A stretch of DNA of 64,000 nucleotides from Pyrenophora tritici-repentis (taxonomy: Eukaryota; Ascomycota; Dothideomycetes; Pleosporales; Pleosporaceae), in the NCBI RefSeq assembly GCF_003171515.1, contig NC_089396.1:1364001-1428000 (forward strand). Direction: 5' to 3'. Both the position numbers and the translations under genes were made by a program. Under the pieces are notes generated by a model. That model worked only from the letters and a program-made list of their open reading frames with translations. It made no database searches and was not told the origin of the DNA. Shown here piece after piece: positions 7,829 to 16,676 of this stretch. Positions within the stretch are counted from its first letter, which is position 1. Each line of letters begins with the position of its first letter.

Positions 7829-9233
7829 ATCCCTAAGAACTAACCTAAGATTATCTTTGGACGATCTTCACACTTTAAACACCCTAAAGATGAGTGACAC
7901 CCTAATAAACACACCTAACGAAACTTCGTTAAGCTACACTAAGGTAGCTAGACCCGATCTATTTCACGGCGATCGACACAAGCTTAAAGACTAGATTCTC
8001 TAGTTTAATCTCTTCTTTAGGTTTAAAGATAAGAAGGGTAACCCTACTAATTATAGACTACTTATAGCGAGTTATATGCGAGGAACTACTACTACCTAGA
8101 TTAAGCCTTACCTTAATAAGTACATAGACGACAACGATGACGACGACGATATTAAACGAATATTTAAAGACTACCTAACCTTCAAAGACAAGCTTAGACA
8201 GTATTTCAGAGTTATTAACAAAGAATCTAAGGTAGATCGTGCAATCTAATAGCTTAAGAAAACCTAATTAGTCGCTAACTACGCTAGTATCTTCTAGGGG
8301 CACGCCCTAAAGACTAACTGGGATGACAAGGCATTAAGGGTTATATACTAATAAGGACTTAAGGAAAGAGTTAAAGAAGAGCTTATACGAAGCGGCGTCG
8401 CAATTAACAACCTATAGGATCTTATCTAAGAATTAATTCGTATTAACAACGTACTCTACAAATTATAGTAGGAAATTTAACTAGTTAGAGCTAACTAGTT
8501 ATTATTATTATTATTATTATTATTATTCCATTTAGAGTCCTTTTCAGTCAGAGACTATGCAAGACTTTGGCCTAGGCCGTTCTATGTAATGTTTTCTATG
8601 GGTGGTTTCTTTGGGGGTAGTACAATTTGGGGGATGATTTGCGTACTCCTATTCTAGAGTAGATCTAGAGTAGGCGCTAGTGCTGAAGAGCAGTGTGGTA
8701 GACAGAAAGAGATGTAGCAGCGAGCTCTTGTAGTAAGAAAGTAGTTTTTTAGTTTTATAGAGTAGCTCTCTCTATTGGTTTTGTCGGTATATGAGGTCGG
8801 TATAACGAGTCGACTTGGGGGGGTCGGTAGGTAGGGCGTTCGGTGGTGTCGGCATGTATATTGGATCTATTACAGCAATCATAGATTATATATCTAGTGC
8901 CTTGTCAATAGTTTGCTCGTGAGTGTGCTGGTGACAGCAGGTGCTAGAGCTGTTCGGTATAGGGGGTTGGTATATCGAGTCGGTTTGGGGCGTGAGGGAG
9001 GGAGGGCGTTCAGTGGTGTAGGCATGTATATTGGATCTATTACAACAATCATAGATTATACATCTAGTGCCTTGTCAATAGTTTGCTCGTGAGTGTGCTA
9101 GTGAACTATAGCATGTGCTAGAGCGGTTCGGTATAGGGGGTCGGTATATCGAGTCGGTTTAGGGCGTTCGGTAGGGAGGGCGGAGCTAAATAGTTAGTGC
9201 AGCGCATAAAGGGACGGTTCTTTAAAAAGAAAC
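7829..9233 (+). pseudogene. gag: RIP-decayed gypsy-A2 relic: LTR end and gag
   Basis: From 7829 the end of a RIP-mutated gypsy-A LTR runs to 7871 (CTTCACA), then a primer region, and an ATG at 7890 followed by a plus-strand copy of gypsy-A gag. Homology is plain (ATGAGTGACACCC, CCCGATCTATTTCACGGCGA) but many Gln and Trp codons are now TAG/TAA, for example ACTAGATTCTCTAG for ACTGGATTCTCCAG. It is interrupted by a non-LTR insertion at 8502-9187, resumes at 9188 with the GRFFKKK-equivalent segment, and is cut by a Tc1 fragment at 9236. It was the target into which the solo LTR B/gypsy-A nest was built. Confidence 0.88.
8502..9187 (-). mobile_element. Non-LTR insertion with (TTA)n end and 170-bp tandem repeat
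   Basis: About 686 bp inserted in the gag relic, flanked by near-identical 9-bp repeats AACTAGTTA (8493-8501) and AAATAGTTA (9188-9196). The left end is a run of TTA triplets, that is, a (TAA)n tail if read on the minus strand, as in non-LTR retroelements. Inside, a 170-bp unit is tandemly repeated (GGCATGTATATTGGATCTAT at 8851 and 9021; a third partial copy of its flank near 9128). No coding potential seen. Confidence 0.6.
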
Positions 9234-9235
9234 TA

Positions 9236-9574
9236 CAGTCGGGTGACAAAAAGAAAGAGACTTTTTAAAATTTACCTTCTTCCATGCTCTATATCTAAAG
9301 AACTAGACTAGCTAGACTAATAATTCTTAGTTCTCTAGAAAGCTAAGAATATTGTCTTTAAGATGAGTTACTAAAAGGTATGCTAAGTAGGCTTACGTCT
9401 GCGTAACTCTAGTAGTGCTTAAGAGTAGAAAGAAGTAAGCTACTAATCTAAATATAACTAGAAAAATATTAAAATTTCAAAAAATATTTCAGCCTATCTA
9501 GAATTTTTAAACTTACTAGAATTAGTTGTTTAGACATGTTACTTTCTAAGTCACTTATTTCTTCTCTTTCTAAT
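9236..9574 (-). mobile_element. Truncated Tc1/mariner relic 1
   Basis: Begins at a TA (9234-9235) with the terminal repeat CAGTCGGGTGACAAAAAGAA shared with the full Tc1 elements at 39071 and 57382. It follows the 57382 copy for about 224 bp, then jumps (near 9459) to sequence matching 58424-58535, so roughly 0.8 kb is deleted internally, and it ends where an LTR begins at 9575. Not functional. Confidence 0.8.
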
Positions 9575-9996
9575 TGTTGATACGGCAAAGGTGAGGTTGA
9601 ATCAAGTAACGGTCGTTGCAACGAGTTGAAGTAGATGGTTATAACTGATTAAAGGAGGTGGGCTGCAGCTCGTGTACGAACTGAATCCCACCCCACGGCA
9701 CGGGCCACGCACGTAGTCACGTGCTCGCCACGTACATACGGTGGCTCGAAACTAAGAGTAACTAACACTAGCTATCTTTTCTTCTATCCTGTTAGTATCG
9801 CTATGAAACGCTTAAATCTGCGATAAAAACGCGCAGCTAGGTAGCAGCTAGTTTCTTATCTGTGACTAGTGTGAACTACCGTAGTTCCCTTCCTATTCTA
9901 CTTATCTATCCTATCCCACTTATGTGTCTTATCTCGTCTAGGTATTATAAGGAGTTGGCTTAGTCGCCTTAAGGTGGCTAGGGCTATAAGTTGACA
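9575..9996 (-). repeat. Probable 3' LTR of decayed Copia-2
   Basis: A 422-bp segment beginning TGTTGATACGG and ending AGTTGACA lies just downstream (in minus-strand sense) of the Copia-2 RNase H remains at 10060-10365. Its GC-rich left part (GTGGGCTGCAGC...CACGTGCTCGCC) is less decayed than its neighbours. No second copy in the window confirms the ends. Confidence 0.4.
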
Positions 9997-10365
9997 TCGT
10001 TGTCTCGCGGAGGTCGTCGTTGTTAGGGGCTGTGGCCTAGTTGTTAGCTCAATCGACCTATCCCTAGACCTAGAGCTCTAGCTTATTAGTGTTAATAAGC
10101 TATTCTATTAAGGTGTTAGTAGCTACCTTAGTTATAACGTCTGCTAGGTTATTACGCCTATTAATCTAATAGATATCTGTGAGGTCACCTCGCTCGTAAC
10201 CTTCACGGATAGCTATAATATTAATTATAAGGCGCTTCTCCTTAGTAGTGCTAAGCTTAACGAGGTATTCGTACAGGGAGAGGGAGTCCGTACATACAAC
10301 AATTAGTACTTGTAGGAGGGATAGGCGGTCCATAATAATGTTAAGGGTAGATCTAATAGCGATGG
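9997..10365 (-). pseudogene. Copia-2 RNase H C-terminal remnant
   Basis: Minus-strand translation from 10340 to about 10090 reads through RIP stops as the end of a copia RNase H (DSLSLYEYLVKLSTTKEKRL ... NNLADVITK). It is the downstream continuation of 15720-16485, split by the young Copia-3 element. 9997-10060 shows nothing recognisable. Confidence 0.75.
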
Positions 10366-10602
10366 TGTTGAGAAGATGTAAGGTTCAGTCCAGGTCGGCG
10401 GGGATGAGGCTCGTGGAAGTAAGCCCGAGCAGAAGGACCGACGCGGAATGATGATCTGTCATGTAAATCCCCAGATCATCATGATAATAAGAAGACAGAA
10501 CAACAGCTCTTAGTGTAGTTCAATCCAATACGTGGTGACCTAACATACCTCTACTCGGTTCCCTATGGTAGTCATACCACCAGAGGAGACCTTGTTCCAA
10601 TA
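10366..10602 (+). repeat. 5' LTR of Copia-3
   Basis: 237 bp, begins TGTTGAGAAGATG and ends TTCCAATA; direct repeat of 15478-15714. A related solo LTR in opposite orientation lies at 44990-45217. Confidence 0.93.
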
Positions 10603-10616
10603 GGTTATGAGCCCGG
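10603..10616 (+). promoter_or_regulatory. Copia-3 primer-binding site (initiator tRNA-Met anticodon arm)
   Basis: GGTTATGAGCCCGG directly abuts the LTR. Its reverse complement contains CGGGCTCATAACC, the anticodon stem-loop of eukaryotic initiator tRNA-Met. Drosophila copia is known to be primed by a cleaved 5' half of this tRNA; the match here suggests the same mechanism. Confidence 0.7.
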
Positions 10617-10896
10617 TTGCCTAACCCAACGTTATTGGTTTTAAACACCTAACCAAGTCACGAAGGACTTAGATTCGAGAAGGAATCAAAAACACTCACC
10701 CAAGTCACGAAGGACTTAGATTCAAGCAGGAATCGGAAAAGAGAAAAAGTCGTGTACAACGCGGTTGACACGCAACCATACTTACACACACCGTCTCCAC
10801 GCTCGAGAACCGATAACGACTGCACCACCCGCAGAACATCGCCCGCATCGCCCGCATCGCCCGCATCGCCCGAATCAACCGCATCACCCGCACAAG

Positions 10897-12204
10897 ATGG
10901 CTGCAGAGAAGGAAGAATGGAAGATCCCCCAGCTCACAGCCGAAAACCACGATACTTGGTTTCGCCGAAACAAGGTCAAGCTTAAGGGGAAGAAAGTCTT
11001 CTATGTCTGCGAGAAAAATCTGGTACAGCACTGTCAAATAGCAACAGCTAGTAGACTAACGGAGGCTATGGAAGAGTTGGAAATTGCTGAAACAGACAAG
11101 CATACCAAGATCCGCGTCAACATTGAAAAAAGAGACAAGTACCTAGAAGATGAAGCCACTGCAATCGATCTCTTGTTTCGGTCGCTTAGCGAGGATGACC
11201 AAGCCCTCATTGACGAATACGATACTGCCTTCCAATTCTGGGCCTACCTACAAAAGAAGTACACCCAAACTGACGCCACAACTGCCAACATATACATGAC
11301 TAGAATTCAAACGTTCACATTTAATCCCGGGAACACGATTGTTGGATCATGGGAGAAGCTAAAGGACTACCGACGTAAACTTGTAGCAGCAGACGCCGAC
11401 ACCAACGGAGCTTACAAGGACTCTGCACTACTACTCGTTCTTATCAGATCACTTCCGAAAGAATTCAAGACTACGATTGACACCTTAAACGCCCAACTTA
11501 ACCTCACGGTTGAACAGAAACTTAAGTTTCTGGAAGAGAAGGAGGTTCGAGACCAGCAAGACGCCAACGAAAAAGCTCTTCCAGCATTCCGAAAGACGGA
11601 GAAGTATGTTCCGCCTTACAGGCGTCGAAATCATAAGAACTCGCCACTATCGTCTGACTCCGAATCTGGTGCCAAATTCACGGTCCAATGCTTCCTTTGT
11701 GATGGAGCCCATGGCGTACGAGACTGCCCAAGACGTGAGAGAGCTCGAAAGCTCCTTAAGGAATACGACGCTAAGAAATCATCTAAGCTGCTCGTTAAGA
11801 CACCTAAGCAAAGGAATTCCCACAAAAGGACTGGCAAAGCATATGGAGCCGAAGAAGTCAATTCAGAGTCAGATGAATTATCTGAGACCTCAGACTCCGA
11901 ACCCGAGGAAATTGAGACATGCCGTCTCTCAAAAGACATCGTCGGTAAGGCCTCTCCATCTACCTGGGCTGCCGACACTGGCGCATCCTCTCACATGTCT
12001 GACCAACCCTCATTATTTAGACGAATGATTAAGATCAAACGAAGAGTCGTTCGGGTTGGAGGGGAGAATTATATGCGGACTGGAAAGGAGAAGCTCAAGT
12101 GGTGTGTAAGGATGGATCGTCGACATGGCTGTCAGAAGTACTGCTTGTACCTAACCTTGGAGTCAATTTGTTATCAGGAAGAAGAATTTGCGCAGCAAGC
12201 CTGA
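10897..12204 (+). CDS. gag: Copia-3 Gag and start of protease (frame ends early)
   Basis: The frame is open from a TTG at 10765, but the first ATG is at 10897, after a 9-bp repeat tract (CATCGCCCG, 10838-10892). Product begins MAAEKEEWKIPQL and follows copia-type Gag (ENHDTWFRRNKVKL at the start, a capsid-like central region, then CCHC knuckle CFLCDGAHGVRDC). The protease active-site motif AADTGASSHM lies near 11970-12000. After a G4 run at 12061-12064 the frame is wrong: the conserved protease continuation is found in the next frame (GELYADWKGEAQ), so one G is missing. Residues after that point are spurious. Confidence 0.82.
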   Translation: MAAEKEEWKIPQLTAENHDTWFRRNKVKLKGKKVFYVCEKNLVQHCQIATASRLTEAMEELEIAETDKHTKIRVNIEKRDKYLEDEATAIDLLFRSLSEDDQALIDEYDTAFQFWAYLQKKYTQTDATTANIYMTRIQTFTFNPGNTIVGSWEKLKDYRRKLVAADADTNGAYKDSALLLVLIRSLPKEFKTTIDTLNAQLNLTVEQKLKFLEEKEVRDQQDANEKALPAFRKTEKYVPPYRRRNHKNSPLSSDSESGAKFTVQCFLCDGAHGVRDCPRRERARKLLKEYDAKKSSKLLVKTPKQRNSHKRTGKAYGAEEVNSESDELSETSDSEPEEIETCRLSKDIVGKASPSTWAADTGASSHMSDQPSLFRRMIKIKRRVVRVGGENYMRTGKEKLKWCVRMDRRHGCQKYCLYLTLESICYQEEEFAQQA

Positions 12205-13460
12205 AGGGTCGTTTCAATTCACACGCACTATACTTCAAACTAGGAAAGAAGGTTATTATTGAAGCAACTATGGACGACGGCCTCTACGTAGTGTCACACA
12301 TTGCCGATGGATACCAAGAAACAGCATTTCTAGGCACGGAACTCCATGCACCAGTTAAGAGCGAGCTTAAGGTTAATGAAAAGGAGAGATACTTGCTGTA
12401 TCACAGACGCTTCGCACACCTAGGACCTGCAAAGATTGCTAAACTCCACGAAGTTACAACTCTCCAGAAGAAGATTCAAGTTCCAGAGAAGATAGAAATC
12501 TGCGAAGTGTGTTCTCTGACGAAAATGAAGAACAGCATCCCTAAGCAGCTGAGAGAGCATAAGGCCACGAAGCTAGCCTTAGTACAGTTTGACATTGCAG
12601 GACCCTTTCCAACATCTCTGCGAGGAAACAGGTGGTTCCTCCTTATTATTGACAGTTACACGCGAAAAAACTGGGTTATCCCGCTGAAGAAAAAGGGAGA
12701 CGCACAAAGGGAACTCCAAATCTGGAAGACCTTTGTAGAACATCAAACTGGCGAAAAGGTTAAAGCTGCTGGAACTGACAACGCACCAGAACTTCTACAG
12801 CAAGCCGAGGAATGGAGAGTTACACAGGGCGTGGAAATTCAGCCTACAACAATTGCTTCCTCACACCAGAATGGACCAGCTGAGCGAAACATCCAAACCG
12901 CTGAAGCTGATATGAGAGCAATGCTGAAAGACGCTGGTTTACCAATTGAGTTTTGGGATGAAGCTGTCGAAGCAGACGCATACCTGCGAAACCGCACAAA
13001 CACAGGACCCACGATCAATGGAAAGCAAGTCAGTCCTGAAGAGGCATTCACAGGAACGAAACCATCCATTGACCACATCCGTGTATGGGGAGCAAATGCT
13101 ATTCTTACATCAACCCCAAAACGATTCCAGCAGACCAACGACATGACAAGCTCGTGGACCGTGGCAGAGTTGGAGTATTCATGGGATATTCTGAGACAAC
13201 AAACAAGCAGTTCAAGTTCTATTCGCCAGAGCTTGGATACACCTCAAGGACAAGCCGATTATCAGTGGACGAATACACCCCTGGAGGAAAAGTTGAACTA
13301 CGACTGCGAAACATACCAGCTGGACCACAAGGGACGCAGAATACGATGCCAGACCGAAAACCAAGAGGAAGACCTAGGAAGGATCTGGAATCATCTCCTG
13401 CAGAACCAATGGAACCACCTCCTGCCAAATCAATGGAACTATCTCCTGCAGAACCAATAG
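12099..13460 (+). CDS. Copia-3 protease end, GAG-pre-integrase and integrase core
   Basis: Continuation of the polyprotein in the second frame. Visible: LLVPNLGVNLLSGRR (end of protease domain), HRRFAHLGPAKIAKLH with C..C pair (CEVCSLTKMK), the zinc-binding part, then integrase core with VQFDIAGPFP (first Asp), GTDNAPE (second Asp), and SSHQNGPAERNIQ (Glu). HIRVWG at about 13087 is followed by a one-base deletion (GGGGAGC where GGGGAAGC is expected), after which this frame is nonsense and the next frame carries SKCYSYINPKTIP. True in-frame coding is about 12063-13090. Confidence 0.82.
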   Translation: MVCKDGSSTWLSEVLLVPNLGVNLLSGRRICAASLKGRFNSHALYFKLGKKVIIEATMDDGLYVVSHIADGYQETAFLGTELHAPVKSELKVNEKERYLLYHRRFAHLGPAKIAKLHEVTTLQKKIQVPEKIEICEVCSLTKMKNSIPKQLREHKATKLALVQFDIAGPFPTSLRGNRWFLLIIDSYTRKNWVIPLKKKGDAQRELQIWKTFVEHQTGEKVKAAGTDNAPELLQQAEEWRVTQGVEIQPTTIASSHQNGPAERNIQTAEADMRAMLKDAGLPIEFWDEAVEADAYLRNRTNTGPTINGKQVSPEEAFTGTKPSIDHIRVWGANAILTSTPKRFQQTNDMTSSWTVAELEYSWDILRQQTSSSSSIRQSLDTPQGQADYQWTNTPLEEKLNYDCETYQLDHKGRRIRCQTENQEEDLGRIWNHLLQNQWNHLLPNQWNYLLQNQ

Positions 13461-13819
13461 AACCATCTCCTGTCGAACTAATGGAACCATCTCCTGTCGA
13501 ACCAATGGAACCATCTCCTGCAGAAATAGTGGAGCCAGTTCCCGAGAACCCAATAGAACTGTCGTCGGCAGAGCTAACTCCCGAACCAGTTAAGCGTCAC
13601 AGAGGAAGACCAGGGAAGCTAACGACTATTCCCCTACTGCACCATCTGATGAGCGGGTTCCTAATCTTGTGGACGAAGAGGGACCCGAAGAACCGTATAC
13701 CCAGTCTGTACGAGAAGAGGAGGCTCCACGATACTTCACCAGACAAGCCAAACGAAAGAGGTCTAACGAAGAGGTTGTTGAGGACGAGAGATTTAGCAAG
13801 ATCGTTAAAGCTATGCTAG
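13085..13819 (+). CDS. Copia-3 integrase C-terminus and Pro/Glu repeat linker
   Basis: Third frame of the same polyprotein, running KCYSYINPKTIPADQRHDKL then GVFMGYSETTNKQFKFYSPE, typical of the copia integrase C-terminal part. It continues into a low-complexity linker with 8-residue repeats (SPAEPMEP and variants) encoded by imperfect 24-bp repeats at about 13390-13540. Around 13616 a missing A (GGGAAGC) ends the correct frame; the next frame continues ANDYSPTAPSDERVPNLVDE. Confidence 0.75.
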   Translation: MGSKCYSYINPKTIPADQRHDKLVDRGRVGVFMGYSETTNKQFKFYSPELGYTSRTSRLSVDEYTPGGKVELRLRNIPAGPQGTQNTMPDRKPRGRPRKDLESSPAEPMEPPPAKSMELSPAEPIEPSPVELMEPSPVEPMEPSPAEIVEPVPENPIELSSAELTPEPVKRHRGRPGKLTTIPLLHHLMSGFLILWTKRDPKNRIPSLYEKRRLHDTSPDKPNERGLTKRLLRTRDLARSLKLC

Positions 13820-15471
13820 CCCAAGCTGGCCTTATAGAAGAGCAAACACGACTATCTGAGAAGGCTTTTGCAGCAACCGAGATCGCAGGAATCCAGATCC
13901 CCCAGACACACGAGCAAGCTATCAACGACCCAAAGTATGGAAAGCAATGGAAAGCAGCAATACTTGAAGAGATAATCGCGTTAATGGAGAATCGAACCTG
14001 GGAGGAAGTTCCAAAGCCAAAAGACGCGAACATGGTTGATTCAAAGTGGGTTTTTACAGTCAAAACAAATCTCGACGGGACTGTTGAGAGGTTTAAGGCA
14101 CGCCTTGTGGCAAGAGGTTTTACGCAAGTACACGGAACAGACTACAACGAGACTTTCGCCCCGACAGTTCGCATGGACACCTTACGTCTGTTTATGGCCA
14201 CTGTCGCAGCGGAAAACCTAGAATGTTTTCACTTTGACATCAAGAATGCTTTCACAGAGTCGCATTTGAAGGAAGAGATCTTTCTTAAGCAACCCCAGGG
14301 AGTAGAAGTTAAGAAAGGATACGTCCTTAAAGTTCTCCGCAGCCTATATGGACTCAAACAAGCTGCTCGTGACTGGAACTTGTTAATAAAGAAAGAACTT
14401 CTGGCATGGGGATTCGTGCAAAGCCTTGCCGACCCGTGCATGTTTATCCACGAAGAAAAACAACTCCGTATCCTCGTCTACGTTGACGACATTGCTGTTG
14501 CCGCAAAAGATCGAGCTCAAATTGATTGGTTCTACAAGAAGCTTTCTGGAAGATTCAACACCAAGAACCTAGGGGAGATTCATAAGATCCTTGGAGTACG
14601 AGTTACGCGAGACAGAAAGCGCCGCACAATCTACCTCGATCAAGAACAGTACATACACGCAGTACTTGACAAGTTTGGAATGTCTAGCAAACAACACAGA
14701 GACAAGAAGATTCCATCCGCAGATTACACGTCATTTAGGCCAGCCACTGACAACGACACCCGAATCGACATCACTGAATACCAGCAAGTGATAGGGAGCC
14801 TTATGTTTGCTATGGTTCTTACACGCCCAGACATTGCATTCACCCTCGGAAAGCTAAGCCAATACATGAGCGATCCAGCAGAACATCATGGCCATGCGTT
14901 GAAGAACCTGCTACGATATCTAAGGTCGACAGTAACAATGAAGCTACGCTACGGACCAGGGGGAGTACACTCGCAATTTGTCATCTACTCTGATGCTGAC
15001 TGGGCAAGCGACATGGTAGACCGAAAGAGCGTTTCAGGGAGCACTGCAATGTTCTACGGAGGTCCAATATCATGGTCTAGCAAGAAGCAACGGTCTGTTG
15101 CAACGTCAAGCTGCGAATCTGAATACATCGCACTATCAACATGCTGTAAGCAAGGCCAGTGGATTGCTCAAATGTTCAGAGATCTTGGGTTCCCAAAGTA
15201 CATTGGAAAAGACACCAACAAGGTCCAGATGCTAGGAGATAACCAGGGTGCCATTGCACTTACAAAGAACCCTCACCTTCACGAAAGATCAAAGCACATC
15301 GACGTCTGTTATCATTTTATCAGAGACCTAGCAGAACAAGGTAAACTCGACGTGGCCTACGTGCCAACTGTAGATATGGTGGCTGATGGAATGACAAAGC
15401 CGTTGCAGCGAGTCGCATTCGAGAAATTCAAGAACCAATTAGGAGTTGTCCTTAGACCGGACCTGCCCTGA
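13669..15471 (+). CDS. Copia-3 reverse transcriptase and RNase H
   Basis: 600 codons open from the first ATG of this stretch, though in the original element the frame joins upstream at about 13616. RT: WVFTVKTNLDGTVERFKARL, ARGFTQVHGTDYNETFAP, FDIKNAFTESHLKEEIF, and catalytic YVDDIAVAA; SLYGLKQAARDW between. RNase H: YSDADWASDMVDRKSVSG, SSKKQRSVATSSCESEYIAL, and ADGMTKPLQ near the end. All expected catalytic Asp/Glu are present. The stop at 15471 precedes the polypurine tract and the 3' LTR by a few bases. Identical LTRs and intact motifs mean the element is very recent. Confidence 0.9.
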   Translation: MDEEGPEEPYTQSVREEEAPRYFTRQAKRKRSNEEVVEDERFSKIVKAMLAQAGLIEEQTRLSEKAFAATEIAGIQIPQTHEQAINDPKYGKQWKAAILEEIIALMENRTWEEVPKPKDANMVDSKWVFTVKTNLDGTVERFKARLVARGFTQVHGTDYNETFAPTVRMDTLRLFMATVAAENLECFHFDIKNAFTESHLKEEIFLKQPQGVEVKKGYVLKVLRSLYGLKQAARDWNLLIKKELLAWGFVQSLADPCMFIHEEKQLRILVYVDDIAVAAKDRAQIDWFYKKLSGRFNTKNLGEIHKILGVRVTRDRKRRTIYLDQEQYIHAVLDKFGMSSKQHRDKKIPSADYTSFRPATDNDTRIDITEYQQVIGSLMFAMVLTRPDIAFTLGKLSQYMSDPAEHHGHALKNLLRYLRSTVTMKLRYGPGGVHSQFVIYSDADWASDMVDRKSVSGSTAMFYGGPISWSSKKQRSVATSSCESEYIALSTCCKQGQWIAQMFRDLGFPKYIGKDTNKVQMLGDNQGAIALTKNPHLHERSKHIDVCYHFIRDLAEQGKLDVAYVPTVDMVADGMTKPLQRVAFEKFKNQLGVVLRPDLP

Positions 15472-15477
15472 GGGGAG

Positions 15478-15714
15478 TGTTGAGAAGATGTAAGGTTCAG
15501 TCCAGGTCGGCGGGGATGAGGCTCGTGGAAGTAAGCCCGAGCAGAAGGACCGACGCGGAATGATGATCTGTCATGTAAATCCCCAGATCATCATGATAAT
15601 AAGAAGACAGAACAACAGCTCTTAGTGTAGTTCAATCCAATACGTGGTGACCTAACATACCTCTACTCGGTTCCCTATGGTAGTCATACCACCAGAGGAG
15701 ACCTTGTTCCAATA
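15478..15714 (+). repeat. 3' LTR of Copia-3
   Basis: Direct repeat of 10366-10602, ending AATA and followed by GATGG. Confidence 0.93.
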
Positions 15715-15719
15715 GATGG

Positions 15720-16485
15720 CAATTTTAATACTATAGGCTATTGCGTAGATCTTAGAGGTAAGAACACTATAGGTGATTCGCTTGCAGTTAAGAGAGGACT
15801 AATAGATAATGTTACCGCAGATAGTAAAGCTAGTATTATTAGTAATCTCGTTGCCTAGGATAATTATATATCCTATCTATAAACTTATATCCTTATTATT
15901 AGCAAACGAGGCGTTAACAAAGGTAAATAGCTTAAGATCTATTATCTTTAGCTAGACGTATAATAGTCTACGTTAACGTTCTGCTTTTGCTAGATAATAC
16001 GCTTATTTAATCTAGATATTTCTTCTTTTGTAGTGTTAGTAGTCGTCTGTGCGGCGGTAGCGAGGTTAAAACTAGCTTCTAGTTAGCAGATAGAAGCAAT
16101 ACACGCCCCGCAGGCTCGCTGTTAGATATATAACTTCTAATCTATAGCTGCCTTAAGTTTCTCGCCCTAGCGTTTCTAGATAAGGGAGATAGTGTTGCTA
16201 TCTATTGTGTTAACGCAGCTGTTAAAGTCGATTTTATTATCCTTAGTAAGGACCTCTTTCTCCTTCGCGTTAAAGCAGAGCTCGTCTTTCTCCTTAGTAG
16301 CAAACTGCTCGTTAGATAGACTAAGCGTATTATTAGTCTAGATACCTATAATCCTAACGCTAGCTGCCGTTAACTTAGAGATAAGGAGGTATAGGTTATA
16401 CGTAGACGTCTCTATCTATAGCTTATTAGTGTAGTGCTTAAAGTACGTAGACTACTAATACGCTCTAGCTTCTACAATACCGTAT
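15720..16485 (-). pseudogene. Copia-2 RT/RNase H remnant (minus strand)
   Basis: Minus-strand translation reads through RIP stops as copia: from 16485 the segment after the RT 'KPLYG' motif (GIVEARA), then RNase H (KLFTFVNASFANNKDIS, GYIIILGNEITNNTSFTI, SVLTSKIYAIAYS). It continues on the far side of Copia-3 at 10365. Its upstream continuation is now at 18895-19729 in opposite orientation because of the inversion described in the findings. Confidence 0.82.
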
Positions 16486-16676
16486 TGTCAGATTGAGGCG
16501 AGGTTTTGCTTCATGATCGAGCCGATGGTGGTTGGGGAAGGACATGAGACCCCCAAACCAGGGCTAGCGCCGGGACTTAGCACTGCCAAGCCCGAGGCGA
16601 GGCCACCTCCCACAGACAGAGCCGTAGACAGAGACAGACAATAGACACCTCGATTCGACCCTATAAAAATCTAACA
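16486..16676 (+). repeat. 5' LTR of Copia-1
   Basis: Begins TGTCAGATTGAGGCG and ends AAAATCTAACA. Copies: inverted at 19730-19922 (the element's own 3' LTR after inversion) and a solo copy at 54128-54319. The left flank CGTAT (16481-16485) matches, as reverse complement ATACG (19725-19729), the flank of the inverted 3' LTR. Confidence 0.9.

Larger units (their letters stand above)
10366..15714 (+). mobile_element. Young Ty1/copia retrotransposon (Copia-3) with three -1 frameshifts
   Basis: LTRs of 237 bp at 10366-10602 and 15478-15714 look identical and are flanked by the target duplication GATGG (10361-10365 / 15715-15719). LTR termini are TG...TA rather than TG...CA. Next to the 5' LTR is a primer site matching the initiator-Met tRNA anticodon arm; AGGGGAG precedes the 3' LTR as polypurine tract. 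The polyprotein order gag-protease-integrase-RT-RNase H identifies copia. It has no RIP damage, but the reading frame is broken by three single-base deletions. Confidence 0.93.

Noticed and set aside
8485..8530. Plain (TTA)n microsatellite
   Set aside because: Its position exactly at one end of an insertion with matching 9-bp flanks makes it a retroelement tail.
10705..11037. Minus-strand 110-codon ORF with MRAMRAMRAM repeats
   Set aside because: Shadow of the 9-bp CATCGCCCG repeat and the start of Copia-3 gag on the other strand.
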